A stretch of DNA of 64,000 nucleotides from Leuconostoc inhae (GCF_019656015.1 NZ_BPKW01000005.1:173877-237876); one strand, 5' to 3'; shown: positions 34,304 through 43,907, counted from the first letter of the stretch. The notes: generated by a model from the sequence alone, not told the origin. Program-made: numbers and translations.

Positions 34304-35409
34304 GTGGAAAAATAGATACAATTTTAGCGCAAGGCGGTAATGGTACGGATGATAATAAAACTGGTGCAATTGTGACGCCGTTATATTTTTCAACAGCTTA
34401 CCGTCATCCAGGATTAGGTGAATCGACAGGATTTGATTATGCACGCTTAAACACACCAACGCGGCATATTTTAGAAGAACAGTTAGCCGTTTTAGAGCAT
34501 GGGGTACAAGCGTTTGCAACAAGTTCAGGTATGTCTGCCATTGATTTAGTCTTCTCTACAGTACTCAAAACAGGGGATCATTTTCTGACAAGTAATGATC
34601 TTTATGGTGGCACTTATCGTTATTTTGACGGGCTTGTGACACAAAGAGGCGTGAGTTACGATCCCTGTAGTGATTTAGATGATTTTTTAGCAAAAATACA
34701 ACCAAAAACAAAACTTATTTGGTTAGAAACACCTTCAAACCCGATGATGAAAATATTTGATATTCAACAAATAAGTGCCACTGTAAAGGCAAAATATCCA
34801 AATATTTTAATTGCGGTTGACAATACTTTCCTAACACCAATATATCAACAGCCGTTAACACTGGGCGCAGATATCGTGGTGCACTCAGCGACTAAGTATC
34901 TTGGTGGACATAATGATATTTTGGCAGGCGCTGTGATTACAGAGGACGATGACTTCGCAGAACAATTAGAAACAGCCTTGGTTACTAGCGGTCAGGTACT
35001 CGATCCATTTAGTTCATGGCTACTGCTTCGTAGTCTCAAAACATTGCATTTACGTATGGCACGACACAATGAAAATGGTCATTATTTAGCAGAAAAACTG
35101 CGTGATGTTAGCGGCGTAGCGCATCTTAATTATGCAGGTGTTGGGGGCATGATTAGTTTTTATTTAGCCGATGACTATGATGTTGATACTTTCTTGAAGG
35201 GCTTAAAAATTGCATCGTTTGCTGAAAGCTTGGGCGGACCCGAAACACTGATCACAATTCCTGCAGTGCAAACTCACCATGATATGAGTCAAGAACAACG
35301 CACGGCTTTAGGTATTACAGACCAATTAATACGTGTCAGTGCTGGCTTGGAAGATAAAGATGACTTGTTGACTGATTTAACGCAGGCTATAGAGGGGGCA
35401 AAAGTATGA
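34300..35409 (+). CDS. Cys/Met-metabolism PLP enzyme, cystathionine gamma-synthase-like
   Basis: This 369-aa enzyme is of the trans-sulfuration family. The PLP lysine is in HSATKYLGGHNDILAGAV. ATSSGMSAI contacts the phosphate and DNTFLTP carries the pyridine Asp. Placed right after metA (four-base overlap) and before a second such gene, it most likely makes cystathionine from O-acylhomoserine and cysteine (MetB role). Families of this group cannot be told apart safely by motif; a gamma-lyase is possible. Confidence 0.88.
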   Translation: MSGKIDTILAQGGNGTDDNKTGAIVTPLYFSTAYRHPGLGESTGFDYARLNTPTRHILEEQLAVLEHGVQAFATSSGMSAIDLVFSTVLKTGDHFLTSNDLYGGTYRYFDGLVTQRGVSYDPCSDLDDFLAKIQPKTKLIWLETPSNPMMKIFDIQQISATVKAKYPNILIAVDNTFLTPIYQQPLTLGADIVVHSATKYLGGHNDILAGAVITEDDDFAEQLETALVTSGQVLDPFSSWLLLRSLKTLHLRMARHNENGHYLAEKLRDVSGVAHLNYAGVGGMISFYLADDYDVDTFLKGLKIASFAESLGGPETLITIPAVQTHHDMSQEQRTALGITDQLIRVSAGLEDKDDLLTDLTQAIEGAKV

Positions 35410-36545
35410 GTGATTGGACACATGTTATTCAAGCTACAACGACACATGACCCTATTTCAGGTGCAATAAATACACCAATTCAGTTGAGTTCGACATTTAA
35501 TCAACCAGATTTTGATCATTTTGGGCATTTTGACTACGCACGTTCCGGTAATCCAACACGAGAATCTGGAGAAGCGGCTATTGCTCAATTAGAGCACGGT
35601 AAACATGGCTATTTATTTAGTACAGGAATGGCAGCAATTAGTAGTGTCTTGTTTACGTTATCTGCTGGTGATCACATTGTGGTCAGTAAACATGTGTACG
35701 GCGGTACTTTTCGCCTGTTAGCTGATATTTTGCCACGGTGGGGTATCACACATGACCTAGTCGATTTTAGTGATTTGGATGCTGTTGCTGCAGCGATTAC
35801 ACCAGCAACAAAAGCGCTTTACATTGAAACCCCCTCTAATCCGACGTTACATATCACAGATATTGCTGCAGTAGTTAGTTTAGCTAAAGCGCATCATCTT
35901 TTCACGATTGCAGACAACACATTTTTATCACCGTTTTTACAAAAGCCATTGGATCTTGGTGTAGACGTTGTTATCCATTCGGCAACAAAATTTTTAGCTG
36001 GGCATTCTGATATTTTGGCAGGTGCTGTTGTGGTTAACCGCTCGGATTTAGCTGATAAAATCTACTTTATACAAAATGCGGTTGGGGCGACCTTAGGCGT
36101 GTTGGATACCTGGTTATTATTAAGAGGTATTAAAACGTTAGGTGTCCGTATGACACATGCCAGTTTGTCTGCTCAAAAAATTGCTAATTACCTTGAAGCA
36201 CATAACAAAGTAAAACGTGTTTTATATCCTGGATTGACCAGTCATGAAGGGTATGCTATTCAAATGAAGCAAGCTAAGTCAGGTGGCGCAGTACTAAGTT
36301 TTGATGTGGGTTCTGAGGCGCATGCAAGAACAGTTGTTGAAGTATTACAAATACCGGTGTTCTCTGTTAGTCTAGGTGCAGTAGAAACCATTATTAGTTA
36401 TCCACCTAAAATGAGTCATGCGGAATTGAATGAACAAGCCTTAGCTAACGCAGGCATTACACCTGGATTACTCCGATTTTCAGTTGGTTTGGAAGATGCA
36501 GATGACTTAATTGCCGATTTAGAACAAGCACTTAAACAAATATAA
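35406..36545 (+). CDS. Cys/Met-metabolism PLP enzyme, cystathionine beta-lyase-like
   Basis: This 379-aa paralogue of the previous gene has the PLP lysine in HSATKFLAGHSDILAGAV and the same DNTFLSP. It overlaps the preceding stop by four bases with GAGGGGG upstream. In context it probably cleaves cystathionine to homocysteine, pyruvate and ammonia (MetC role). The ordering metA-synthase-lyase-methyltransferase fits a complete homocysteine branch. Confidence 0.88.
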   Translation: MSDWTHVIQATTTHDPISGAINTPIQLSSTFNQPDFDHFGHFDYARSGNPTRESGEAAIAQLEHGKHGYLFSTGMAAISSVLFTLSAGDHIVVSKHVYGGTFRLLADILPRWGITHDLVDFSDLDAVAAAITPATKALYIETPSNPTLHITDIAAVVSLAKAHHLFTIADNTFLSPFLQKPLDLGVDVVIHSATKFLAGHSDILAGAVVVNRSDLADKIYFIQNAVGATLGVLDTWLLLRGIKTLGVRMTHASLSAQKIANYLEAHNKVKRVLYPGLTSHEGYAIQMKQAKSGGAVLSFDVGSEAHARTVVEVLQIPVFSVSLGAVETIISYPPKMSHAELNEQALANAGITPGLLRFSVGLEDADDLIADLEQALKQI

Positions 36546-36595
36546 AAAAGGGAAATACGCTGTTAATAACTCAGAAGCAGCGTGGGGATAAACGC

Positions 36596-37720
36596 ATGAC
36601 GACAGCTACAACTAAACTGCATTATCATTTTGATCAAGTTGGTTCTTATTTACGTCCTGATCGATTAAAAAAAGCTCGTGAGCAATTTGCTAATGGTGAG
36701 ATTGATAAACAAGCGTTATTGATCATACAGCATGAGGAAATAAAAAAAGTGGTTGATGAACAAGTGAAAGTTGGTTTGTCAGCGGTGACTGATGGTGAAT
36801 TTAATCGCTCATGGTGGCATTTAGACTTTTTAGGACAACTCGGTGGGTTTGAATTTTATGAACAAGAAAATTCATATAAATTTCATGGTGCCAGCACACG
36901 GACTACTAATGTGCGTTTGAATGGTAAAGTTCATGCAAATTTTGCGCATCCTTTTTTTGAAGATTTTACTTACCTGCAATCAATTGTGCCCAGTGGCGTT
37001 GAAGTCAAACAGACGATACCGTCACCGACTTTAGTCATCAATCGTGATCACCGATCTGATTTGTGGTCAAAATATTATGAGACTTGGATAGATTTTTTGG
37101 ACGATGTCGCACAAGCGTATCATGATACTTTGCAACATTTTTACGATTTAGGCGCGCGTTATATTCAATTAGATGACACAACTTGGGCCTATTTAATTAC
37201 ACAATTGAATGTAAATCGTGATAATCTAAAAGAGCGAGAAAAGTATGAACAAATTGCTGAAGATAATGTTTACGTGATTAATAAAGCGTTGCTAGATTTA
37301 CCAACGGATTTGAAATTATCGACACATATTTGTCGTGGTAATTTTAAATCAACTTATCTGTTTGAAGGTGGTTATGAACCGGTTGCCAAATATTTGGGAC
37401 AATTAAATTATGACGGTTTTTTCTTAGAATATGATGACGCGCGTTCAGGTGACTTCAAGCCGTTAGTTGATATTTGGCATAACCGGCAAAACGTTGAAAT
37501 TGTTCTTGGCTTATTAACTTCTAAGTCAGCTGATCTAGAAGATGAAAAAACGATTATAAATCGAATTATTGCGGCTCAAAAATATGTACCAGCAAGCAAT
37601 CTTGCATTGTCTACACAATGTGGGTTTTCTTCAACAGAAGAAGGTAATATACTAACAATTTCTGATCAGTGGCAAAAGTTGGCATTTGTTAAAAAAATAG
37701 CCGATGAACAATTAAGTTAA
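36596..37720 (+). CDS. Cobalamin-independent methionine synthase core protein (MetE-like)
   Basis: This 374-aa protein corresponds to the C-terminal catalytic barrel of MetE (YxjG/YxjH type) without the N-terminal barrel. Zinc ligands are visible: His and Cys in STHICRGNF, a Glu (LEYDDA region), and Cys in LSTQCGFSSTEEGN. Such short forms use a smaller methyl donor than polyglutamylated methyl-folate, by family knowledge. A second copy lies at 38852. It has TGGGGAT before the ATG, preceded by a hairpin (ACGCTG/CAGCGT). Confidence 0.9.
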   Translation: MTTATTKLHYHFDQVGSYLRPDRLKKAREQFANGEIDKQALLIIQHEEIKKVVDEQVKVGLSAVTDGEFNRSWWHLDFLGQLGGFEFYEQENSYKFHGASTRTTNVRLNGKVHANFAHPFFEDFTYLQSIVPSGVEVKQTIPSPTLVINRDHRSDLWSKYYETWIDFLDDVAQAYHDTLQHFYDLGARYIQLDDTTWAYLITQLNVNRDNLKEREKYEQIAEDNVYVINKALLDLPTDLKLSTHICRGNFKSTYLFEGGYEPVAKYLGQLNYDGFFLEYDDARSGDFKPLVDIWHNRQNVEIVLGLLTSKSADLEDEKTIINRIIAAQKYVPASNLALSTQCGFSSTEEGNILTISDQWQKLAFVKKIADEQLS

Positions 37721-37758
37721 GATTTTTTTCGTGTAAACTAATAAATTAGGAGAATGCG

Positions 37759-37767
37759 ATGAACTAA
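37759..37767 (+). other. Two-codon minigene with strong SD ahead of luxS
   Basis: AGGAG is followed six bases later by ATG AAC TAA. An alternative reading ATG CGA TGA starts at 37754. It lies about 60 bases before luxS and codes for nothing useful; it may capture ribosomes or be a remnant. Confidence 0.35.
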
Positions 37768-37824
37768 ACTGATATTAAAGAATAACAATAACAACACAAA
37801 AAGGTAACTTAGAGGAGAAAAATA

Positions 37825-38301
37825 ATGGCAGAAACAGTTGTTGAAAGTTTTACATTGGATCACACAAAGGTTAAGGCACCCTATGTACGTGTCATTGAAT
37901 CACAAAATGGCCCACAAGGTGGACGCATAACGAACTATGATTTGCGTTTGACACAACCGAATGAAACAGCGATTGAAACTGGTGGCTTGCATACGTTAGA
38001 ACATTTATTTGCAGGGCTTGTTCGTGATGAAATTGATGGGATTATTGATATGTCGCCATTTGGTTGCCGAACAGGATTTCATGTTATTTCGTGGATAGAT
38101 TATGATGCTGAAACACTGGCAAAAGTATTCAAAAAAGTACTTGAAAAAATTGTTAGTGATGAAATAACTGAAGTGCCAGCCGCTGAAATTGAGAGCTGTG
38201 GTAATTTTAAAGATCATAGTTTACATTCAGCAAAAGAGTGGGCTAAAATCATTTTGGCGCAAGGTATTTCCAGTGATGCGTTTGAACGTAAAGTTGTCTG
38301 A
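37825..38301 (+). CDS. luxS: S-ribosylhomocysteine lyase (LuxS)
   Basis: LuxS (158 aa) cleaves S-ribosylhomocysteine to homocysteine and the AI-2 precursor. The metal site HTLEHLFAG and the later Cys in [11 protein letters not shown] are complete, and the N-terminal [15 protein letters not shown] is typical. TAGAGGAG precedes the ATG. In this cluster its main job is probably recycling homocysteine for the adjoining methyltransferases. No pfs gene is present here. Confidence 0.97.
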   Translation: MAETVVESFTLDHTKVKAPYVRVIESQNGPQGGRITNYDLRLTQPNETAIETGGLHTLEHLFAGLVRDEIDGIIDMSPFGCRTGFHVISWIDYDAETLAKVFKKVLEKIVSDEITEVPAAEIESCGNFKDHSLHSAKEWAKIILAQGISSDAFERKVV

Positions 38302-38319
38302 AATATTTATGAAAAATAA

Positions 38320-38348
38320 TTGACAATTTGATTAGTTTATAATATGAT
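38320..38348 (+). promoter_or_regulatory. Promoter of the second T-box transcript
   Basis: TTGACA (38320-38325), a 17-base spacer and TATGAT (38343-38348), 18 bases after the luxS stop. Confidence 0.88.
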
Positions 38349-38354
38349 ATTTAT

Positions 38355-38646
38355 AACTAAGAAGAGAAAAGTACTGATTTAGCATTAAACAGAGAGTTCA
38401 TGCTTGGTGGAAATGAACAATGCGACATTAGGAAAATGGTCTCGGAGTTATCGTCATTGTGAGTGTGTTTTGATAACCATAAACAATTACCGGGTGAGCC
38501 CGTTATAGCGACATCAATTCTCAACGCAATTTAATTTGAATGGCAAGATGATTGATATTAAGTTGTACTGCGCAAGCAGTACATAAACCCCGGGTGGTAA
38601 CACGAGATGTCGTCCCGCAGTCTTATATATAAGACTGCGGTTTTTT
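38355..38646 (+). promoter_or_regulatory. Second T-box leader, probably tRNA-Met
   Basis: The order matches the first: AAAAGTACT (AGTA), ACAGAGAG, GGTGGAAATG, then GGAAAATGGTCTCGGAGTT with the probable ATG specifier, AACCCCGGGTGGTAACACG, and a terminator (38615-38646) with 11-bp arms CCGCAGTCTTA/TAAGACTGCGG and six T. It controls the downstream sORF, MetE-like and sulfhydrylase genes. Confidence 0.88.
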
Positions 38647-38693
38647 GTTGTATATGGCATGAGTGTGCATGACGTAACAGATAGGAGGTAGCC

Positions 38694-38789
38694 ATGAAAA
38701 TTAGATATTGTAAAATATATTATTTACATACAAATAAAGTTGTGACGGGTATCTATTTACGTGGTAGCGGTGCGCAGACAGGCGCTTAG
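38694..38789 (+). CDS. Possible 31-aa small protein or leader peptide after the T-box
   Basis: ATG 38694 follows a consensus SD (TAGGAGGT). The product is a basic, Tyr-rich head (MKIRYCKIYYLHTNK) and a glycine-rich end (YLRGSGAQTGA). I recognise no family. A hairpin (GGATATGT/ACATATCC, 38789-38815) follows at once, then the MetE-like gene 62 bases after the stop. The SD is stronger than those of several real genes here, so translation is likely; function unknown. Confidence 0.5.
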   Translation: MKIRYCKIYYLHTNKVVTGIYLRGSGAQTGA

Positions 38790-38851
38790 GGATATGTAAG
38801 ATGTTAGCAACATATCCGTACATGACACAATAACAATAAAGAGGAAAAATA

Positions 38852-39979
38852 ATGACAACAAGCACATTACAAAAAATTGGTTTTCAACATGTTGGATCGT
38901 TTTTACGACCAACTGAACTCAAACAAGCACGTGAAAATTTTAAAACCGGTAACATAACCATAGATGAATTATCAGCAATTGAAGATGCTGCAATTACTGA
39001 CTTAGTCAACAAGCAAGTTGAAGCGGGGTTAGATGTTGTAACAGATGGTGAATTTCGTCGGTCATATTGGCATTTAGATAATTTTTGGGGATTTGGCGGC
39101 GTCGAGCATTTCAATTATGGGGAAGGTTATGTCTTTGCTCATGAAGAAACGCGAGATGATTCAGCTCGTTTGTCAGGAAAGTTAAGCTTTAATGCCAAAA
39201 CACATCCATTCATTAAACACTTTCAATATTTAAAATCGGTTGCTGATGCAGCTGGTGTCGCTGCTAAGATTACTATTCCGTCACCATCACAGTTCTATAC
39301 TGAATTGGTTCGTGGCAACAATGCTGAAAAAATTGCAGAATTTTATGGCACAGAAGAAGCCTTGTATGCCGATATTCAACGTGTTTATCATGAAGAAATT
39401 ATTGCCTTGTATGAAGCAGGCGCACGTACAGTGCAATTAGATGATTGTACTTGGGGAATGCTAGTAGATCCCAATTTTTGGGAAACAATGGCTGGTGCTG
39501 GATTCAACGTCAATGATTTGAAAAAAGTTTATTTGAATTTAAATAATGGTGCTATTGAAAATTTGCCAACAGATTTGACGATTAATACGCATGTGTGCCG
39601 AGGTAATTATCATTCAGACTGGGCTGCTACTGGTGGTTATGATGCTGTTGCTGACGAATTATTTGGTCAAGAAAATGTAGCAAACTACTTTTTGGAATAT
39701 GATTCCGAACGCGCCGGTGGTTTTGAACCGTTAGCTAAAGTTTCTGGGGATAAGCGCGTGGTTTTGGGATTGATTACGACAAAAACTGGCGAGTTAGAAG
39801 ATAAGCAAGTGATTATTGATCGCATTCATGAAGCAGAACAGTATTTACCATTAGATCGTCTTTGGTTGTCAACACAATGTGGTTTCGCGTCAACTGAAGA
39901 AGGTAATGTGTTAACAGAAGAACAACAATGGGCCAAATTAAAGTTAGTCAAAGAAATTTTAGATGAAGTTTGGGCTTGA
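38852..39979 (+). CDS. Cobalamin-independent methionine synthase core protein, second copy
   Basis: This 375-aa paralogue of the gene at 36596 has the same plan: FQHVGSFLRPTELKQARE, VTDGEFRRSYWHLD, zinc ligands in NTHVCRGNYHSDW, and LSTQCGFASTEEGN. The proteins differ in the substrate-facing middle region, which suggests different methyl donors rather than recent duplication. GAGG lies before the ATG. It is controlled by the second T-box. Confidence 0.9.
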   Translation: MTTSTLQKIGFQHVGSFLRPTELKQARENFKTGNITIDELSAIEDAAITDLVNKQVEAGLDVVTDGEFRRSYWHLDNFWGFGGVEHFNYGEGYVFAHEETRDDSARLSGKLSFNAKTHPFIKHFQYLKSVADAAGVAAKITIPSPSQFYTELVRGNNAEKIAEFYGTEEALYADIQRVYHEEIIALYEAGARTVQLDDCTWGMLVDPNFWETMAGAGFNVNDLKKVYLNLNNGAIENLPTDLTINTHVCRGNYHSDWAATGGYDAVADELFGQENVANYFLEYDSERAGGFEPLAKVSGDKRVVLGLITTKTGELEDKQVIIDRIHEAEQYLPLDRLWLSTQCGFASTEEGNVLTEEQQWAKLKLVKEILDEVWA

Positions 39980-40031
39980 AAATAAGGCGGGTAACCGCTG
40001 TACATAAATTGAAAAAGGAGTAATCGTCAAT

Positions 40032-40121
40032 ATGCAAAAAATAACACCGCAACGTTTTTTTGATATTACACGAGTGCTTAGCGTACTCTTAGGAACTGGA
40101 CTGGTTTGGTGCCGAATGTGA
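40032..40121 (+). CDS. Possible 29-aa small protein before the sulfhydrylase gene
   Basis: AAAAAGGAG is followed, 13 bases later, by ATG and 29 codons (MQKITPQRFFDITRVLSVLL, then GTGLVWCRM). A short hydrophobic stretch is the only feature. No family is recognised. It ends 51 bases before the next gene. Like the sORF at 38694 it stands between T-box-controlled genes. Confidence 0.4.
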   Translation: MQKITPQRFFDITRVLSVLLGTGLVWCRM

Positions 40122-40172
40122 TATTGACTGATCATAAGTTACTAGCACATTACCCAAAAGAGAGGAACAATT

Positions 40173-41462
40173 ATGACAAAATTTAATAAGCAATACGCCT
40201 TTGAAACACGCCAACTACACGCTGGTCAAGAAGTACCAGATCCGACAACAGGAGCACGTGTAACACCTATTTATCAAACAGCGTCATATGTTTTTAAAGA
40301 CACAGAAGAAGCAGCAGGCCGTTTTGCTTTAACTAATGCTGGCAATATTTATGGGCGTTTGACTAATCCAACTAATGCGGTGTTTGAAACACGTGTAGCA
40401 GCACTAGAAGGTGGGGCTGCAGCAATTTCACTAGCATCTGGTGCAGCAGCAGTTGCAGCTGCTATTTTGAACGTAGCAAGTAGTGGTGATCACATTGTTG
40501 CAGCTTCAACATTGTATGGTGGTACTGCCGAATTATTTTCAGAAACACTTAAAAAATTAGGAATTGAGACTACTTTTGTTAATCCAGATGAGCCAAAAAA
40601 TTTTGAAAATGCCATTCAAGATAATACAAAAGTCATTTTTTTTGAAAGTTTAGGTAATCCAAAAATTAATATTATTGATTTTGAAGCAGTGGCAGCAATC
40701 GCAAAGAAACATGGTATTATTTCAGTGGTGGATTCTACTTTTGCAACGCCATTTTTAACACGACCACTCGAATATGGCATTGACGTTGTTGTTCATTCAG
40801 CCACTAAGTTTATTGGTGGCCATGGTACAACTTTAGGTGGTGTAGTGATTGAAAAAGGTGATTTTGATTATGCTGCTTCTGGTCGTTATCCTGATTTCAC
40901 GACGCCAACGCAATCTTATAATGGCTTAGTTTGGGCTGAACTTGGGCCAGGTGCGTTTGTCACAAAGATTCGGGCAGAATATTTACGTGATACTGGTGCA
41001 ACATTAGCACCGCAATCTGCATTTTATCTCCTTCAAGGTTTAGAAACATTGTCATTACGAATAGAACGCCATGTTGAAAATGCGCGTAGAATCGTTGAAT
41101 TTTTAAATAACAACGATAAAGTGGCTTGGGTAAATTATCCAGAATTGGCGGATTCACCTTATAAGTCATTAGCAACTAAATATTTTAAAAACGGTGTCGG
41201 ATCAATCTTTACTTTTGGTTTGAAAAGTGGTGAAGCAGGTGCTAAAACATTTATTAATAATTTGGATATATTTTCATTACTGGCTAATGTTGGTGATGCC
41301 AAATCGTTGATTATTCATCCAAAATCGACGACACATGCGCAATTAAGTGATGCACAACTTGCTTCGGCAGGTATTACGCCAGATTTGATTCGTTTATCTG
41401 TTGGTATTGAAAATGTGGATGATTTAATTTTGGCACTTGAAGATGCTTTAAAGGCAGTCTAA
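40173..41462 (+). CDS. O-acetylhomoserine sulfhydrylase
   Basis: This 429-aa trans-sulfuration-family enzyme is of the longer OAH-sulfhydrylase (MetY/CysD) type: [33 protein letters not shown] lysine in [27 protein letters not shown], and the insert around [16 protein letters not shown]. It makes homocysteine directly from O-acetylhomoserine and sulfide, bypassing cystathionine. GAGAGGA precedes the ATG. It gives the cell two routes to homocysteine. Confidence 0.93.
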   Translation: MTKFNKQYAFETRQLHAGQEVPDPTTGARVTPIYQTASYVFKDTEEAAGRFALTNAGNIYGRLTNPTNAVFETRVAALEGGAAAISLASGAAAVAAAILNVASSGDHIVAASTLYGGTAELFSETLKKLGIETTFVNPDEPKNFENAIQDNTKVIFFESLGNPKINIIDFEAVAAIAKKHGIISVVDSTFATPFLTRPLEYGIDVVVHSATKFIGGHGTTLGGVVIEKGDFDYAASGRYPDFTTPTQSYNGLVWAELGPGAFVTKIRAEYLRDTGATLAPQSAFYLLQGLETLSLRIERHVENARRIVEFLNNNDKVAWVNYPELADSPYKSLATKYFKNGVGSIFTFGLKSGEAGAKTFINNLDIFSLLANVGDAKSLIIHPKSTTHAQLSDAQLASAGITPDLIRLSVGIENVDDLILALEDALKAV

Positions 41463-41554
41463 ATAAGTGATAATATCAGTAACTGTACTAACACTAACAT
41501 CGAGTATGTGTTAATGTTAGTATAGTTGAATACATAATCAAGGGGAATTGAGAG

Positions 41555-43153
41555 ATGAACAAAAAAATTATCATTGGCCTTGTGGCCGCTGGTGTGATTA
41601 TTGGTGGCGCTGTCATAGCTACAAAATCACAACAGTCAACGAATGAAAAAGTTTTACGCATTGCGACACAGAATAATATATCGACACTCGATCCTAATTA
41701 TGCCGATGAAATAGGCGCTAACTGGGCAGAAGTCCAAACACTAGAGGGACTTTACACAACAGGCAAAAATGGTGAAATTGTTGCTGGTGTTGCCCAAAAA
41801 GTTGTTAAACCAACAGAAAATAATACGGTATACACACTTCATTTGAAGGAAAATGCAAAATGGTCGGATGGTACGAAAGTGACAGCGCAAGATTTTGTTT
41901 CTTCAGTCCAACGTCAAGTCGATCCAAAAACAAAGTCAACGCGTGCTAATCATTTTAAAGATATCGCTGGCTATGATGCTGTTTATAATAAGCATGAAGC
42001 TGTTAATAAATTAGGTATTCAAGCTGTTAATCAATATACAGTTAGAATCCAGTTATCACACCCTGTGCCTTACTTTAATTTTATTTTAGCTAATCAGTTG
42101 TATCCTATCAACCGTGCTAAGGTGAAAGAATACGGGAAAAAATATGGACAAACCGCTGCGACAACAGTTTCTAATGGTGCGTACACGATTAAAAAGTGGA
42201 ATCAATCATCAACAACGTGGGAATTTGCAAAAAATAAGTACTACAATGATAGTAAAGATGTACACTATGACACCATTAAGGCTACTCAAGTAACAGACAC
42301 AACGTTAGCAGCAAAACAATTTCAAACTAAAAAAGTAGACGAAGCGGCTGTTTCGGGTAGTGTGTTGTCTGATTTGAAAAAGACCAATGCTGATGATATT
42401 AAAGAAACTGCGGCAGGGCGTGTTGCCTTTATTGTTTGGAATGCTCAGGACAAAACTGTTAGTAACTCAAATTTGAAAAAAGCTGTGAGTTTAGCAATCA
42501 ACCGTCAAACATTAGCTGACGAAGCGTTGGGTGATGGCTCTAAGCCAGCAAAATCAATCATACCAAGCGGTGAAATTAAAATTGCTGGTAAAGACTTAAA
42601 TGATGGTTTATCACTACCCTATAATAAAACACAAGCACAACAATACCTTAAAAAAGCGCAGTCAGAATTAGGTCAGAAAAAAATCACCATTACTCTTAAT
42701 ACAGCAGATACTGATTCTTACAAGGCTTTGGGTGTATTCTTGAAGCAAAGTATCGAATCTGCATTACCTGATGTCACAATTAATTTAAACCGATTACCTT
42801 TAAATGCTGAAATTTCTGCCTTTAATAATCATAATTTTCAGGCGGGTACACTGTCGTGGTCAACAGATTATGATGATCCAATCGACTTTTTAGACATTGC
42901 TTATTCAAAGGGTGCGATTAACTTTACAAATTGGAAAAATGACGATTACGATAAAGTCTATGAACAGATTAATCGTCAAAATACTGCGAATGATGCACGT
43001 TATAAATTAGAACGCGAAGCGGCCAAGATTAATAATGAAGAAAATGGTGTCACGCCATTGTATCAAACATCAAACGTGCATCTACAAAGTAAGAGTGTCA
43101 AAAATCTAAATTATCCATTAGTTGGTTATCAAAACTATAAATACGCTAAATAA
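41555..43153 (+). CDS. Peptide ABC transporter substrate-binding protein (OppA family)
   Basis: This 532-aa SBP of family 5 has LRIATQNNISTLDPNYADEIGANWAEVQTLEGLY, the typical NGAYTIKKW and an AFNNHNFQAGTLSWSTDYDDP region. The N-terminus (MNKKIIIGLVAAGVIIGGAVIATK) is hydrophobic but has no lipobox Cys, so it would be anchored or secreted without lipid. No permease or ATPase genes adjoin. Its place at the end of the Met cluster suggests uptake of Met-containing peptides (inference). Confidence 0.92.
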   Translation: MNKKIIIGLVAAGVIIGGAVIATKSQQSTNEKVLRIATQNNISTLDPNYADEIGANWAEVQTLEGLYTTGKNGEIVAGVAQKVVKPTENNTVYTLHLKENAKWSDGTKVTAQDFVSSVQRQVDPKTKSTRANHFKDIAGYDAVYNKHEAVNKLGIQAVNQYTVRIQLSHPVPYFNFILANQLYPINRAKVKEYGKKYGQTAATTVSNGAYTIKKWNQSSTTWEFAKNKYYNDSKDVHYDTIKATQVTDTTLAAKQFQTKKVDEAAVSGSVLSDLKKTNADDIKETAAGRVAFIVWNAQDKTVSNSNLKKAVSLAINRQTLADEALGDGSKPAKSIIPSGEIKIAGKDLNDGLSLPYNKTQAQQYLKKAQSELGQKKITITLNTADTDSYKALGVFLKQSIESALPDVTINLNRLPLNAEISAFNNHNFQAGTLSWSTDYDDPIDFLDIAYSKGAINFTNWKNDDYDKVYEQINRQNTANDARYKLEREAAKINNEENGVTPLYQTSNVHLQSKSVKNLNYPLVGYQNYKYAK

Positions 43154-43187
43154 TATCTGAAAATTCAATCTAATTAAAGGAAACAAA

Positions 43188-43907
43188 ATGATTAAAAAAA
43201 TAGGGATTCCGTCTAATAATGTGTTGCATGCCAACCCACGTTTCGGTACGAATTATGTTGACTATGTTCAAAAAAATTATATTGATGGTTTAACAAATGC
43301 TGGTGCGTTACCCGTGATATTACCAATTGCAAAACCGGAATCGGCAAAAGAATATGTTGATATCATTGATGCGTTAGTTCTGGTTGGTGGACAGGATGTA
43401 TCGCCAGAATATTTTGGGGAAGAGCCACACTTAAAATTAGCGGAAATAGATCGCGGGCGAGATGCGTTTGAAATAGCCTTAGTGGCGGAAGCAATTAAAC
43501 AAGAAAAACCTATTTTTGGTATTTGTCGTGGATTACAAATTATCAATGTTGCCTTAGGTGGGACATTATATCAAGACTTGCCAAGTCAATATCATGCACT
43601 AACGGTAAAGCACGATCAATATCCAACTAAATGGTATATGCCTACACATCATTTAGTGTTAAAAAGCCATAGTTGGTTGAGCGGCCTTTTTAATGAAGAA
43701 ACACTCGTTAATTCATTTCATCATCAAGCAGCTAAAGATCTAGCTGCTGGTCTAACCTTAGATGCGACGAGTACAGATGGCGTAATCGAAGCATTTTCTG
43801 ATGAGAGTCGTCGAATTTATGCGGTACAATGGCATCCTGAAATGTTGCTGATGGATCATGTGCCAGAAGCGCAAGCGCTATTTAATACTTTTGTTGCTAA
43901 AATTTAA
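43188..43907 (+). CDS. Gamma-glutamyl-gamma-aminobutyrate hydrolase-like amidotransferase
   Basis: This 239-aa class I glutamine-amidotransferase-like protein is of the PuuD/peptidase C26 type: GGQDVSPEYFGEEP, the nucleophile elbow FGICRGLQIINVALGG with Cys, and a catalytic His in VQWHPEM. Substrates in the family are gamma-glutamyl amides. AAAGGA lies ahead of the ATG. It shares the direction of the OppA gene, 34 bases downstream. Confidence 0.9.
   Translation: MIKKIGIPSNNVLHANPRFGTNYVDYVQKNYIDGLTNAGALPVILPIAKPESAKEYVDIIDALVLVGGQDVSPEYFGEEPHLKLAEIDRGRDAFEIALVAEAIKQEKPIFGICRGLQIINVALGGTLYQDLPSQYHALTVKHDQYPTKWYMPTHHLVLKSHSWLSGLFNEETLVNSFHHQAAKDLAAGLTLDATSTDGVIEAFSDESRRIYAVQWHPEMLLMDHVPEAQALFNTFVAKI

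Noticed and set aside
40121..40172. Third T-box or riboswitch before the sulfhydrylase gene
   Set aside because: No T-box, S-box or SMK landmarks; only the sORF and a normal SD.
41488..41522. Inverted repeat (TAACA...TGTTA region) between the sulfhydrylase and OppA genes as terminator
   Set aside because: Imperfect arms and no T run; read-through into the OppA gene is more likely.
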